Below, piece after piece: positions 11,853 through 23,893 of a stretch of 47,117 nt of DNA. Below the pieces are notes generated by a model that saw only the letters and a program-made list of their open reading frames with translations, made no database searches and was not told where the DNA came from. A program made the position numbers and the translations under genes. The stretch is taken from positions 46,765 through 93,881 of the forward strand of contig JH152939.1 in NCBI GenBank assembly GCA_000226015.1, in the 5' to 3' direction. Every line of letters begins with the position of its first letter. Position 1 is the stretch's first letter. The stretch is from Mnemiopsis leidyi (lineage: Eukaryota; Ctenophora; Tentaculata; Lobata; Bolinopsidae).

Positions 11853-12481
11853 TCATGAAATTGTATCTAATACCGTGTACACTCTCTATGATTATGGTAC
11901 GCGATAATACATGGATCGAAGTCCGGCACTATAATTATCTTTCATTTCCGAAGTTGTACAATGCAATGGCGGGGACAATACGGCAAGTAATGATCCAAGA
12001 CGGCAGCAGAATCTCAGACTCGCCGTAACTACACAATACACTGACACACTATATTTCGTTTACAATACCCGCTGTCACATCCTATAGTATACTGGCTATA
12101 GTCTTTTCCCTATCAATTCCTTCATATAATCTACGTCTTGCTTTTGATAAATTTGTAAATAATTCAGACGAATCGTACAGTAGGGTGTCATAGTTATTGG
12201 ATAAATTTAATTTAATTGATGCTTCCAAAGATTATACACTGGAATTTGCACTGAAATTGTAGCCTGAGTACTCTTGACGAGAGTCGGAAATCACCGCGAC
12301 AAGAGTACTTCTAAAAACCTTTCAGACGAGTGGCGGCGATAAAAGTTATGTTTAATCATTAAAATTTGTGCTTTGTGAGGTACGGTGGTCCTCTTCGAAT
12401 TTTTAAAGAACAAATTCCATTCAAAAATCTCAATTTATAGAATTAATAAAATATTTGGTTTTAAGTTTAAACCATTAATTT

Positions 12482-12578
12482 TGTCAACAATCGACGTCAA
12501 TCTCAAAAGTCTGAACAGTTTAACTTTAAGTTTAAATTAAACTGATCAGACTTTTGAGTTTGACGTCGATTGTTGTCA
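12482..12578. repeat. Foldback hairpin, about 41-bp arms
   Basis: The arm at 12482-12522 (begins TGTCAACAATCGACGTCAA) pairs with 12538-12578 (ends GACGTCGATTGTTGTCA) with few mismatches, leaving a loop of about 15 nt. It is most likely a small MITE or foldback element. A structured RNA is possible but unsupported. Confidence 0.7.
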
Positions 12579-15500
12579 AGCAGCCAAGATTCAACTTCAT
12601 CAACTTTAGATTAATTTGTCAACATAAGTAAGCTAACTACCTAAAGTCTGTAGAAAATCATCGGTGCAGTTTCTGTTTTTCACTATATTTTCTGTACATC
12701 AATCGCCAATAAAAACACCTGTCACGTTTTAAACCTAGCTCACATTCTTTCAACGATGGTTTCTTCGATCTTCGCAAAAGTGAACTGATAGCTTGACTTC
12801 CACGTCACTCAAGAGAGAATTAGAACGCTTTAAAATGCACTAACCGTCCATTATCTACGGCTACAATTCCGTTAGATTGTATTGTTTATAACCGAGCAAT
12901 GTTGTGCTAGGTATAGCACTTGTCATCGCCTTCCTCGAATTTCCACCATCTAGCGACAGATTGTTCTGTGACATGAAGAGTACCCGAGGCTTCCCAACTA
13001 TTAGAGGCAACTTTGAAGTGCGGAATATTGCACTTAGTAAATTCGCACCCGCCATTAAGGCAAAAGTACAACTGCACATGAAGAGCTAAAGAGCACAAAC
13101 TCGTCACGAATTGTTCTACTTCATGGCCCTTCCAAAAGTGGGTGACAGATAATGTCTGAATGTGATACTGATAAGGTTGTTGGTCCGAAGTGCTGACTCG
13201 ATGTACTGCAGGCTCGCTGTATGGCAGGGGGAGCCGCACCTGTGAAGGCGATAATGTGTTGAAGCACTGTGATATAATTGTGTCAGTCTGCTAGTTAAAC
13301 TGTGTGTCTGAGTGTCAAGGGGAGACGGGGATCGAGTCAGAATTTTGGTAAACTTTGTTTTTGTTTTGTTTTTGTTCGGTTTGCTACTTCGGTTCAGGTA
13401 AACTTAAATGTTGTTTTAGCTTTTGATCGTTGAGTAGTGTAGTAGTAGTACTGTGTTATTGTAGATAAAGTGTTTCGGTTCAAGTGTGTTTTGTTCCTAA
13501 AGACTTTATCCGGCAAACTTTGCTTTTCTTTCTGAACTTATGAATGTTAGCTTCATGGTCTTGAAAACCTACATGAAACTCTGTTTTTGATCAACTTTCG
13601 ACGAAAATTAGCAAATATTTTTAGGTGTTTAAGTTTAGATCCAGAAGTTTAACGATAGATAACAACTTCTAACGTATCCAATGGACGGAAGTTCTTGGGA
13701 GGGAGACGGAAATTTTCCTCAACATGTGACAGCGGATTGAACAATGAGTAGCCAGACACAACCAACTACTGCATTGGAGAAACATTGTCACGTGATGGAA
13801 AAGATTTCTGACAGTGACACTCCTTCCCAAGAATTCTGACGTTTATTGAATGATCAATTAAGGTCGCGATAGAATGTCAATATGGATTTTTTACTTAATT
13901 TCAACTTTTATAAGATGTAAGATTTACCTATTTAAAGTTTGAATTCCACAGGATTATGAATTTGAAGATTATCCGGAATCGAATGACTTAAAAGTTTTAA
14001 GCGCCTCAGATTTAAATAATCTCTTATATTCTTAATCTTATAATTAAACAAGCACTCTCTGACTAGGTTATTAGGTTAATTAAAAGTAAGACTGCTCACT
14101 TTTCATCACTTGTCATCATTCTTACTTTAAGTGCTCTGCTGGTCACAATCACATAGTGGAACCATCCACCTGAGCCGAATTTCAGGCCACGAAGCAGTTG
14201 CAGTTGCTTAGAAAATTGACACCACTCAAACGAAATCTAATTAATGAATTAATCCTTGATACATTCTCATGGCAACTATTGTTCCATAGGTGCTGAGTGT
14301 TGAGATTGGATATAGCTCGAGCTGACACTTGTACACAATTATTATTTGATCATGTTGAGATATCGAAATGTTAGATTGAAGGTTTCAGTGCCTATCCCAG
14401 TAGCCCACATTTGACCTACATGCAAGGGTCGATTATGTTTTTTACTCTTTGGCAGCACATATTAGACTTAGATCAGGGTATAGGCAGCACATATTAGAGG
14501 GTATATTACCACAGCCTAGTTGCTTTAATATTCCAATTAACATAGTTTCATAATGAATGACATGCCGGCTCTTTACGACCAATGACCTGGAATGAATGTA
14601 CTGACAAGTTGTGATACCCAGACACCAGTAGTAAGGAAAATTGAATAATCATCAATAATTTACCATGACAAAGCAATCGTTCAACTGGTGCACATGGCAA
14701 CCAAGTCATCTTATAGGTTATTAGGTACTTTGGAACATTGTATTCCGGTCCATAGTCGTCCTCAGCCTAGGTCGGGGCACCCAAAGCTCGATGGAAATTT
14801 GAATCCCTCGTTCTTTGATAAACAATTATCGTCGTCAAGACATTCAAACTAGGTAAACTTTGCTTTCGACAACTGATCAGCGTTTTTAGTTCTTTGGTTC
14901 ACTCTTTATGAGTCAAACCGATAGTGACTTGATAGTGATACGATTCCACTTTCAAAAAGTTTTGATAGTCGCATCCAAATTCATTTCTTATTATTGAAAT
15001 TTTGTGCAACCGCACAATAAGTCATTGAATTCACTTGCAGTGATCATTGAGCATAAAAACAAAGAGTCTAACACATTTCAAGTGCAATTTTTACCATCTA
15101 TCTAACAAATTTCCCTATAAGCGAAACAAGATCCACACTAGCAGGCCCCTGACCCTTCACTACAATATATAAAATAAAACAACCTTGCCAGTAAAACAAC
15201 ATTATATACCGCACATCCTTAGCACAGTCTGTTCACAACTCTCACATAGTGCCGTGTTACTTACAGTTATACACACTCAGATCGGGAGACACTACTACCG
15301 GCGTTCTAACGCTGTATCCCGGAATGTCTGGGATGGGATTGTGTGAGGGTTGTGTCTGTGTGCAGTGAGGATATGTTTTGTTCCATTTCTCTGGTCATAA
15401 AACCTTGCGTTGGACTGTTGGTATTTTCATTGTTTTGGCAGTGCCCGTGCAATGTGCCTGTATAGATTGACTTTATTTTGTTCATACCAGGATTTGCACA

Positions 15501-16260
15501 CGCACGCTTTGCTTTGATGTTCTTAAAGCTGCATCTATTCTCATGAGCTGTATAAATATGCACTGTGTAAAACTTAAACGTGAAAACTTAGGAACTATAT
15601 AAACCAAGCGCTGGGCCCAGGAATTTGGAGAAGCCTCATCAAGCACACACCACCTGTTTGCACCTAAGACGTGTTTTGGTATTTCGTTCAGGCTATTTTA
15701 TTTATCATTTATTCGAAATAAGCGGCAGCTACTGATACGACATTCCTTCGTCACTTTATTGGCAAAATGAGACAATTCCCAAGTATATCGGGAAGTACAC
15801 TGAGGCATGGGAATTGGGAATTACATAAGCGTACTCAACTTAAAAAGGTACTCAACTTTAAAAGATATGAAGCAGATCATAATCGAGGATAAATAATAAG
15901 TTAATGAGCAATTTATCTTTCTAAGGTTTAAAAGAGTTATTATTAACTTATCCTTCGATATTTTTAAATATCTGAATAGATATACTTTTACGAATAAATG
16001 CAATGTATTCCACGAAAATGATGAAGAGACTGATCGCCCATCAATTCCACAATTTGGCAAGACATAATTTCTTATAATTTCATCATTAAATATCTTGGAT
16101 AGCATCTTTAGTTGTTCTTATCATCCAAATTAATACTGATTATAGAAGCAGATGGACTTCTACTCTTAATTTCGATTAATATTTTGAGAAAACTTAAAAT
16201 TCCTATAAACCTCAAAGCCTAGTCTAGACTTGTATAAATTCTCATCATTTCTGAGTGAAT
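12579..16260. other. Intergenic stretch with weak ORFs only
   Basis: Nothing here is a confident gene. A 110-codon minus-strand frame at 12907-13239 and an 85-codon minus frame at 15306-15563 are present without recognised domains. A direct duplication around GGCAGCACATATTAGA occurs near 14452-14492, and an imperfect inverted repeat at 13692-13833. Confidence 0.4.
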
Positions 16261-16390
16261 AAGCGAGTTATACATACAACTTTGAGTAAACTCAAGCTGA
16301 TCACAATATACAGTACAAGGGGGTGGGTAACGTTAGTAAGCTCCTCTTGCAATGCACAAACCCATCTATAAAAGACTTGTATTCGACATT
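16261..16390 (-). repeat. Dispersed repeat, inverted copy 2 of 3
   Basis: This is the reverse complement of the repeat at 4208-4360 and 34172-34323. It begins at AAGCGAGTTATACATACAAC and runs through the GGGTGGGTAACGTTAGTAAG block to AAAAGACTTGTATTCGACAT. The similarity with the 34 kb copy continues a little beyond the GCGAG end (a TCAGAATTTAT-like block), so the true element may be longer than 150 bp. Confidence 0.75.
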
Positions 16391-17482
16391 TTTATCACCT
16401 AGATAAAAAGAGATTTTCCCATCATATGCTCATTCAAAATTATCATGCAATATGTCAATATCATTCCCATGCTATATAGCTTTTCATAATTAATTTTCAA
16501 CTGGATGAATCGAATTGTAGGCTGTTGAAGCAAGGCTTTTGATTAAACAATACAAAAGCCACGTGTTCTACTGGTGCCAAACATCTGGCTACTTAAGGAT
16601 AAGTTTAATGTATATCGCGTATCTAAACGTTTTACCGGCCCAGTCAAGTATCTCCATAAACTGTCACGTAGTGGTCTATATAACATTCTTATACTCTTAT
16701 AGTTGCAAAGTCTTCAGTTCAGTGGTGCGTGACACTGTGACAAATGATGCCAGGCGGGATTGAGACACACGTAACGTGGTGCAGTCTGTTTAGCGACTGA
16801 GAACGCAAACAGCTGTGTCTAAATAGTAGATAGTGTTGTTGGGTGATTCAACCACGTCCACACTTCGTCAACATTATAGTATAGTGTGCAATAAAACAAT
16901 ACGCAGGCCTCAAACCATGAAGTTCATCGCCAGCTCAGACGTCACTCTGACATATGATTGTATGAAATTGTAGGAAACATGAGATTGAATGACTTCACAT
17001 TATTTTCCCGAAAAGAACTCTGCAATGATGCAGTATATTATTGCACATACATAGCTGAGTATTGCAGAAATGTTAATGTAAATATCTAATGTTTGATGTC
17101 ACAAGACCTATCATCCTTCACTTGCACACCCAACTTTATAACCTTGCTCCAGGGTAAGAAAACAGTTAGCTGAGATTACTGTTAGCTGAGAAGCAGCAGT
17201 ACACTTGTTCCAATGCCTAAGAGGTCACAACAAGTACAACAAAGACATTTTCATATTCATAAGCAAGGATTGCGGAACAAGGGGGCAGGGGCTGTTTCCC
17301 TATGAACTGGATGGTCTGCCGTGATATACCATCAGCTTCTTTCAGTTTCATTCCTGTTTATTCGGCATATTAGATTACAATGCTGTCTAAACTTCTAAAG
17401 TCCTATGATTCTGAGATCCTTGCCCAGTACAAGTTGACCATGCATGTACAAAACACTTTTTCATGTTGGTTTCCCTTTTTAG

Positions 17483-17687
17483 AATTTGCATAATTGGGCT
17501 GGCTAGGATAGAAATAGATCTTCGGCAAGATGCTGCATCTAGGGGACGTTTCAAACAGCAGTATCTTAATAAGATCACTGGAGCCTCAGATTTCTTTGTC
17601 AATATCACTATTTCTCGTCTTGACAACACTGTCAAGGGGACTGATGACGAACTTATCTCTTATGCAGATGACTTTTTGAAAGGAATG
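17483..17687 (+). CDS. Unassigned exon candidate
   Basis: A strong acceptor (TTTCCCTTTTTAG, ending at 17482) opens a frame of 68 codons that stays open to ATG|GTCAGT at 17687. The translation includes FFVNITISRL and ELISYADDFLKG. The YADD string recalls reverse transcriptases, but none of the surrounding RT blocks is visible, so I do not assign it. No neighbouring exon was found. It could be a chance ORF. Confidence 0.2.
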
Positions 17688-19666
17688 GTCAGTATATAGG
17701 AGCCCTGAAGCCGATGGTTTCCATGATTGTTTTTCAGAGACAATTTTGTCCATGCTTTGCCGTTCACTAGTATCGCATTTGTTTGGTAGGATGAATAGCT
17801 GGATCAATTGAATACAGATCCCAGTGGTTGGACAACATCACTACGTTATATTGTTATGGACTATTAAGGTCACTGTTTAACAATATTAAAATAAAGATAT
17901 TCAAATATTCGCCCCACGCTAGGCATTATAGCACTGGATTGGTTGTACCTGTATAGAATTAAACATACATGTAAGTGTAACTCTGATTTGGCAGCCGGCC
18001 AAGAACAAATACAGTCTGACTGCGATTAGAGCGCCCACAAGGATTCAAGCTTGATGTTCAGGCGGGGGCCGGTGAGATGGGGCACTAGGTTGCATTAGAG
18101 CAATGTGGTTAACACTATATACTCCTTTGTTCATGGTGCTGCGATAGTTCATTATTTCTCTGGTCCTTTATCTCCACTTTCATCTATAACGGTGGGTATG
18201 TACCACCACCATTTCAGTATTTCTCTTTGCAATTTTGTGCGTGATGTCTAAATATACGCTGATATTCATGGCTCAACAAATCCAAACCAGTCGAACAAAG
18301 ATGATAACAAATTAACAATAGGAGAAGGAATTTGTCACTCTGAACAAAAGAAGACAGCGACCAACACTTCGTCTATCTACTTGAAGGCTGACGTTGTGAA
18401 GGTCACTCTCCGACTACAACTAGATTTAATGAGCCAAACAAAAGCTTTAAAATGCCTCAACAAAAGCGGTCCGATTATATTTTGTCAGGGCTGTGACTCG
18501 GATTGAGAGAGTCACCCAGGGCACGTCCGGACGATCCATAGCATTTCAACAATCGCGAACATAATGTCCTAGCTAACATGATTTGGTTAAATACAGCTTA
18601 AAGCAGTAAGTGTAACGATTCAGAAATGCTAGCCTTTCGGTAACAGTAACACTCTTAGCCTGATTGTAGCAAAGTTCTCCTTAGTTATTTGTGAGTATTT
18701 GTTTCTAACTTGCTATAGTTCTTCTCCAGCTAAGTACCAGCTTCTCTGCAGCTGCTGTTCCTAGCTGTATCGGTCTACAACAATGCCGATACACTGCACA
18801 TGGCACACTAATTTTGTTATCCACAGCAGAAGGGCACAGAACGATATACAGGAGTTTACATCACTGTACGATCACATAGCTGAAACTAAATAACAGTTAT
18901 AGTTTTGAAAGAAGTCACTTCGTCACTTTTGTCAGCCGATATGTTTGATGTTTTATCAATCGGAAAATCGCCGTTCAATCAAGATTAAAGCCGGCATGGA
19001 TTGGGTTTAAGGCAAAATGTTAACCTTTGACCTGATTCTCACGCCAGTAATTTCCAAGAAGCTCGGTTTTTTGTTACTCAGCACTTAGTCGTCTTCCCCA
19101 GCATTCCAACCTTTGAAGAACGTAAAAACACAAGCAGGGAGACCCTACAGCTCGTTAACTAACATACGCGAGGAACAGCAAACATCTCCCCTTCTTTTGC
19201 AGCTACGTCATTTTGCCGTGCTAGAATGTGACTTTTAGTCCGATAATATACCTATATTTGCTGCTATTTTGTTAGTTTGTTGAGTAGTAACTTGTATCAC
19301 TGCTTTGTAAGCTTACACTTAATCTTAAAGTCTTAAGTTAAGTTGCCAATAGTTAAGCCGCTTCAAAATTTTCCACTCAACTTAGGTTTCACAAGAAATT
19401 GCCACAAAAGTCGCAATATGGTGTAATAAATTATAGTTTTTTTGTTTAAATTTTCGACTTTGAAGGCGTTCCGTCAAAATCAAATTCTATCATAATCGGT
19501 TATAATGATTATGTTATAGTGGTCCTGAGCCACCGACTATGACTTTAAGTAAAAATATAAGATTTGACTTTTGGCAAACACCTCGATTTATGGTGTTTTG
19601 ATTAATATACTTTTTGCCAAAATTATACTTTTTGGCCGAATCTCTCTCTACGTCAAAACCTATAGA

Positions 19667-19702
19667 GTTGCAACGGCAGTACGTGTTGCAACGGCAGTAC
19701 GT
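19667..19702. repeat. Perfect 18-bp direct duplication
   Basis: GTTGCAACGGCAGTACGT occurs twice back to back (19667-19684 and 19685-19702). It has no associated gene. Confidence 0.9.
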
Positions 19703-20187
19703 TTTTTACATTATCCATTCTTGCAATATTGTAAATTACTACAATTTATAAAATGATGAAACACATTGGACTTGTAGCTATAAGATCATCATGTAAAATG
19801 CCAATTCGATATTATCATATAATTGTTAATTATGTACATTAGTCTTACACGAGGTTATTATTTAGAATCTTGTTAGGTTGATAATTGCTTCGTCGCCTTC
19901 ACGTATAAGGTGTTTTTACTACTTCCATTTTCATTGCGGTTAACTTCGGATAAATTTCGCTTTTCATACGATTTTCACCCTTAATTTTTTTCAGTTATGA
20001 TGAACGTCTTCTGCCTTTTATTTCGTTCAAACAAAATTGACCATAGTTATTGAATTCAGGTATCCTAGTGGCCCCTACCAAATTTACTCACAATCAGGGT
20101 TTACCTCAGTTGGCAACCGCTACCAAATTGTTATGAATAGCTTGGTTATCAATAACATTATTCAATAGTCTGGATTTTGTTAACAGA

Positions 20188-23100
20188 ATGGAATCCAATG
20201 ACATTTTCAACAAGTCAAACTGCAGCTTGGGCGGGGAAAAACTTTGTTATCAAGCGGCAGATCTCATGTTTGGAGCCGTAAGTTGCTTCCTTCTGTTAAA
20301 CTTTGCGTCATGAACTATTTTAATTTTTTCCTTTCCTCTTTGTACTATCAAAAAAGTGCTATCTTGTACTGCAGTGTATGTTTGCAAAGTGCTTCGGATA
20401 CTTGTCATAATACCAAAAACTTAAGTAAAGCTACAAACTTTGATATTCTTTTATGTAGACGTGAGAATTCGTGGGGAGGTGTCGTAAATTTGTTTACTTA
20501 AGCTACTTTTGGGTTTAGGTCTACGAGGTGTCGTAAATTACACATGTTTAATTGCAAAACCAAGGAGGTGTCGGAAATTACACATGTTTAATTGCAAAAC
20601 TCAGGTGTCGTAAATTACACCTAATTTTCACAATTAATCGTGTGTAATTTACTACACCTCCTTGGTTTTGTAATAAAACATGCGTAATTTACGACACCTC
20701 GTAGACCTAAACCCAAAAGTAGCTTAGCCTTAAGTAAACAAATTTACGACACCTCCCCCACGAATTCTCACGTCTATTATTTTACGATAAATTGCTTTAT
20801 TATTCTTCGTTAATGCTATGGTTTTGTTCTCATATACAACGCTTTTTATTNNNNNNNNNNNNNNTCACGTCTATTATTTTACGATAAATTGCTTTTATTA
20901 TTCTTCGTTAATGCTATGGTTTTGTTCTCATATACAACGCTTTTATTTAAACAAAAAGAAAAGAGAAAAAAGAAAGCAAAGGTAGACCTCCCTTTTCTAC
21001 CATATCTTTTTCAGGTGCATTTGATCATGGGACTGATAGGTTTTATAGTAAACATCCTGGCATTGTACCTCTTTTACAAAATGGGCAAGCAGAAACCTTA
21101 CTACATAGTCATTGTTTTCGAAACCTTCACCGACCTGGTTGTCTGTCTGACTGCCCTTTATAGTGCATTTTTTCTCATGTTAGGTATGTATTTTTGTGTT
21201 CAGTGTTCACGTGAAGATTTGCTGGGAGTTGAAATTAAGAATTCCGTGGTCACTGGTTAATGTGGTTATGTTAGATAAGCTATCCCCATACTCCATGACC
21301 TGGATTGTTTTTTCATAAGATGATATTGAAGAATTCACGTCTAAATTTGATAAATCTGGTGAGGAAAGTTCCCCCTCAGAATATTCCCAAATTTACCGAT
21401 CACTCCGAATGTATCAGGACGAGAGGACATATCGGATGAACTTAGACCGCTCTGTGACACAGCAGGAATGCTGTGGAACTGGAATATGGTAATAACCCCT
21501 CTTCTACTGAGTGTGGCTGGTCTGATGAGACTTCACGGTGTATACTGGCCTCACAGTGCCTTCCTGGAATTGCATCGTCGTTGGGTATGGACACGATAGT
21601 GCTCTTATTACTCTTATAGTATCCTGGTCTTTTAGTGCTGTTATTGTTTTCAGCACATGCTTTGTTTGAAAGTTAAACATGAAGCACATTTCGCTTATTT
21701 TTCATAAACATTACCACATGCCAGTAAAACCGGTAATGAGGAACAAGCCTGCTAATACTCTAATATTATAGACAATGTTTAGCCGGGAAAGCGGACCAAC
21801 TGATCCTAACTCAATATACAATCGTCATTGCTTATTGCTTACGTGCACCAAAGGGTCCACCTTCATTTCCAAGTAATGATGTGACTGAGTTGAATGAACT
21901 TGAGAACAAGTAATAATCAATGAACAAAATCATGAATGTATGTGAGATTCGAATATAAAATTCGATGATATTTCCTCTTTAGGTCATTGGACTATGTGTC
22001 CTAGCTTACATCTATGGAGTCATCTACGCTTGCTTCCCATACTTCTTCGAAGACTTTGGATACAAATTCAAAAATATGTAAGTTGTAAGTACCAATGAGT
22101 TTTACGAGAAAAACCGTTTATAATCATATGAACATTAACAACTAGACTAGCCGAACCACAGAGGTTAGTTAAGTGAAAACAAAGCAAGTATCGAGGATGA
22201 TTTTAAAACTATGAAAACGAGCAGATTTCTCATTAGAAAACGCAACTATGTAGGTTTTAATCACTTATATCATGGTTAGACCAACTGATTAGCTTCCACA
22301 ATAAACTACCATCCTCAGGTGGAGTGTGTGTGATTTCGAGTTAGACCCAGACAGTACTCGTGATACCATTGGAGCTGTCTACTTCGCCTTGATGGGACCC
22401 ATACCTGTCTTTATTTCACTACTCCTCATTTTCGTGACCAACACTATCATAGTTTTATACCTCTTAAAGCGATATCAGGTGAGTAATTTATCAAGTGATA
22501 ATAGAACATTGGTGGATGTGCAGCTCAGAAAAATTTTTCAGTTTTTGACACATTCTGGCAAAACCATTGTGACTTTGACACAATGGTTTGAGTTTATTTT
22601 TGAGTTTATGCCTATTTCCTTTTTATTGTTAGTAATTCATCACTTTTCAATCCAAAATTACAGCTATTTATAGTTGCAAGTCCACAATGGTGACAGAGAT
22701 TAATTTGTTCCTCAGTCCTCATGGGAGCGAGAAAAAACAAGAAAGAAGTCAAGAAAGCAAGGAAGTTTTGGGAGTTTTATTGTGAATATGGACCAGAAGG
22801 TTCAGAGCAAGCAAGTTGTAAGTGTACTATCTGCGTTTGGTGTGTAAAATAGGGACTTCTTCGTCAGTTTTATGATGAATAGGACTAATAGAGTTGTCAC
22901 GTACATCTTGAAGCAAGTGAAACGCGAGATTACCGTAATATTTCAATCATTCTTCAATGACCACGTTCACACTAAAGATTTATTAGAGCAACAAACCTTT
23001 CCACGACATACTGAAATATTACGGTAATCTCGCGTTTCACTTGCTACAAGATGTACGTGACAACTTTGTTGGTCCTATAAGTGTAAAAAGAGAAGGGGCG

Positions 23101-23893
23101 TCATACACTTTACGACTGCCGTGAAAGGCAAAAAAAAACACACGGTCTCGGGCTGCGTTATGTCCTCATTGTTGATGTCCCCTTTATTCAAGAATCTAAT
23201 TGTATCTCCCCTATCAAGCCAAATTATTCACTTAATCGCTGTAGGTGGTGTCACTTTTACTCATGACTGGCTGGTACATGGTGTGCTACTCCCTTATTAT
23301 CTTCTGTAACTTCAAAAACTTCGTCACCTATTGGAAACAAGGGGACAAAATCGATAATCCTGATGTCGATATGGGGATGGTGAGTATGAAGTTTCGCTAT
23401 AATGGCCTTTTAAGTTATCTTTGTCATGAATAATTTAGCTCCTTCTTAGGTTTTAACTGTGAAGTGCATTTTTGAATATGTTGACAACACAGTATTGAAG
23501 TTATTAAAAATTCGATCGAATTAGAACTATCAAGAACAAAATACAATGACACATTAACATTTCATATAACTAACTATGCAAAATTCTACCCAGTCAAATG
23601 TGAGCACAACCTACTTCTACGCAATGTATAACTTCGTCGCCTATCTGAACTCCTTCGTAAATCCCTTCATTCTGCTGACGACCGGGAGCAGCTTTAGGCA
23701 AGAACTAGGGAGACTTTCGCTCAGGTTGAGAAACAAATGTGGTCTACTGAGTGTCAAAACGTCCAGATCTTCAAGCCTTGCAGATAGACTAACGGATCAT
23801 GATCTTCATCATGATATTCAACATCAGAAAAAGGCAAGTCTGCCGCTTATTCCGGAGCAGAGGGAATCCACGGTAACTGCGCCAGTAGGATGA
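20188..23893 (+). CDS. Class A-like GPCR, gene B (8 exons)
   Basis: Exons: 20188-20277, 21015-21183, about 21380 (or 21364)-21584, 21983-22077, 22319-22478, 22716-22817, 23245-23379 and 23594-23893 (stop TGA), giving about 418 residues. Exon 1 starts at a true ATG and encodes a 30-residue extracellular N-terminus with sequons NKS and NCS. TM1 has GLIGFIVNILAL; TM2 has FTDLVVCL; the TM3 cysteine is in RPLCDTAG, followed by WNWNM and LMRLHGVYWPH, which keeps the Arg of DRY but replaces Asp with Met. ECL2 has WSVCDF to pair with the TM3 cysteine. TM6 has MTGWYMVCYS instead of CWxP, and TM7 has YLNSFVNPFILL instead of NPxxY. The tail of about 70 residues is Ser- and Lys-rich. It is a tandem paralogue of gene A with matching exon order and phases. 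The exon 3 acceptor is ambiguous. Confidence 0.9.
20457..20775. mobile_element. Large foldback element in intron 1 of GPCR-B
   Basis: The left end AGACGTGAGAATTCG (20457) matches the reverse complement of the right end CGAATTCTCACGTCT (20775). Pairing continues inward over nearly the whole 319 bp with few mismatches. The subunit GGTGTCGTAAATT (with variants) recurs four times on the left side and in inverted form three times on the right. This is typical of a foldback or Tourist-like MITE. No clear target-site duplication is visible. An assembly break follows within 80 bp. Confidence 0.8.
20768..20947. other. Assembly gap flanked by duplicated sequence
   Basis: A run of 14 Ns (20851-20864) is flanked on both sides by the same roughly 80-bp sequence, beginning TCACGTCTATTATTTTACG at 20768 and at 20865. 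The two copies differ only by homopolymer length (CTTTATT versus CTTTTATT, and the terminal T run). This is best explained as two overlapping contig ends that were not merged. Confidence 0.9.
22881..23076. repeat. Long hairpin (about 65-bp arms) in intron 6 of GPCR-B
   Basis: The arm at 22881-22945 contains GTCACGTACATCTTG and GTGAAACGCGAGATTACCG; its near-perfect reverse complement lies at 23012-23076. The loop is about 66 nt. TA or AT dinucleotides border the arms. It is most simply a MITE, but arm length and pairing would also suit a double-stranded RNA source. No ORF lies inside. Confidence 0.85.

Larger units (their letters stand above)
16391..20187. other. Intergenic stretch, one weak exon candidate
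   Basis: Apart from the exon candidate at 17483-17687 and an 18-bp direct duplication at 19667-19702, I see no gene, RNA or repeat that I can support. Confidence 0.4.

Noticed and set aside
15306..15563. 85-codon minus-strand ORF
   Set aside because: The composition is not protein-like and it has no splice sites or known motif.
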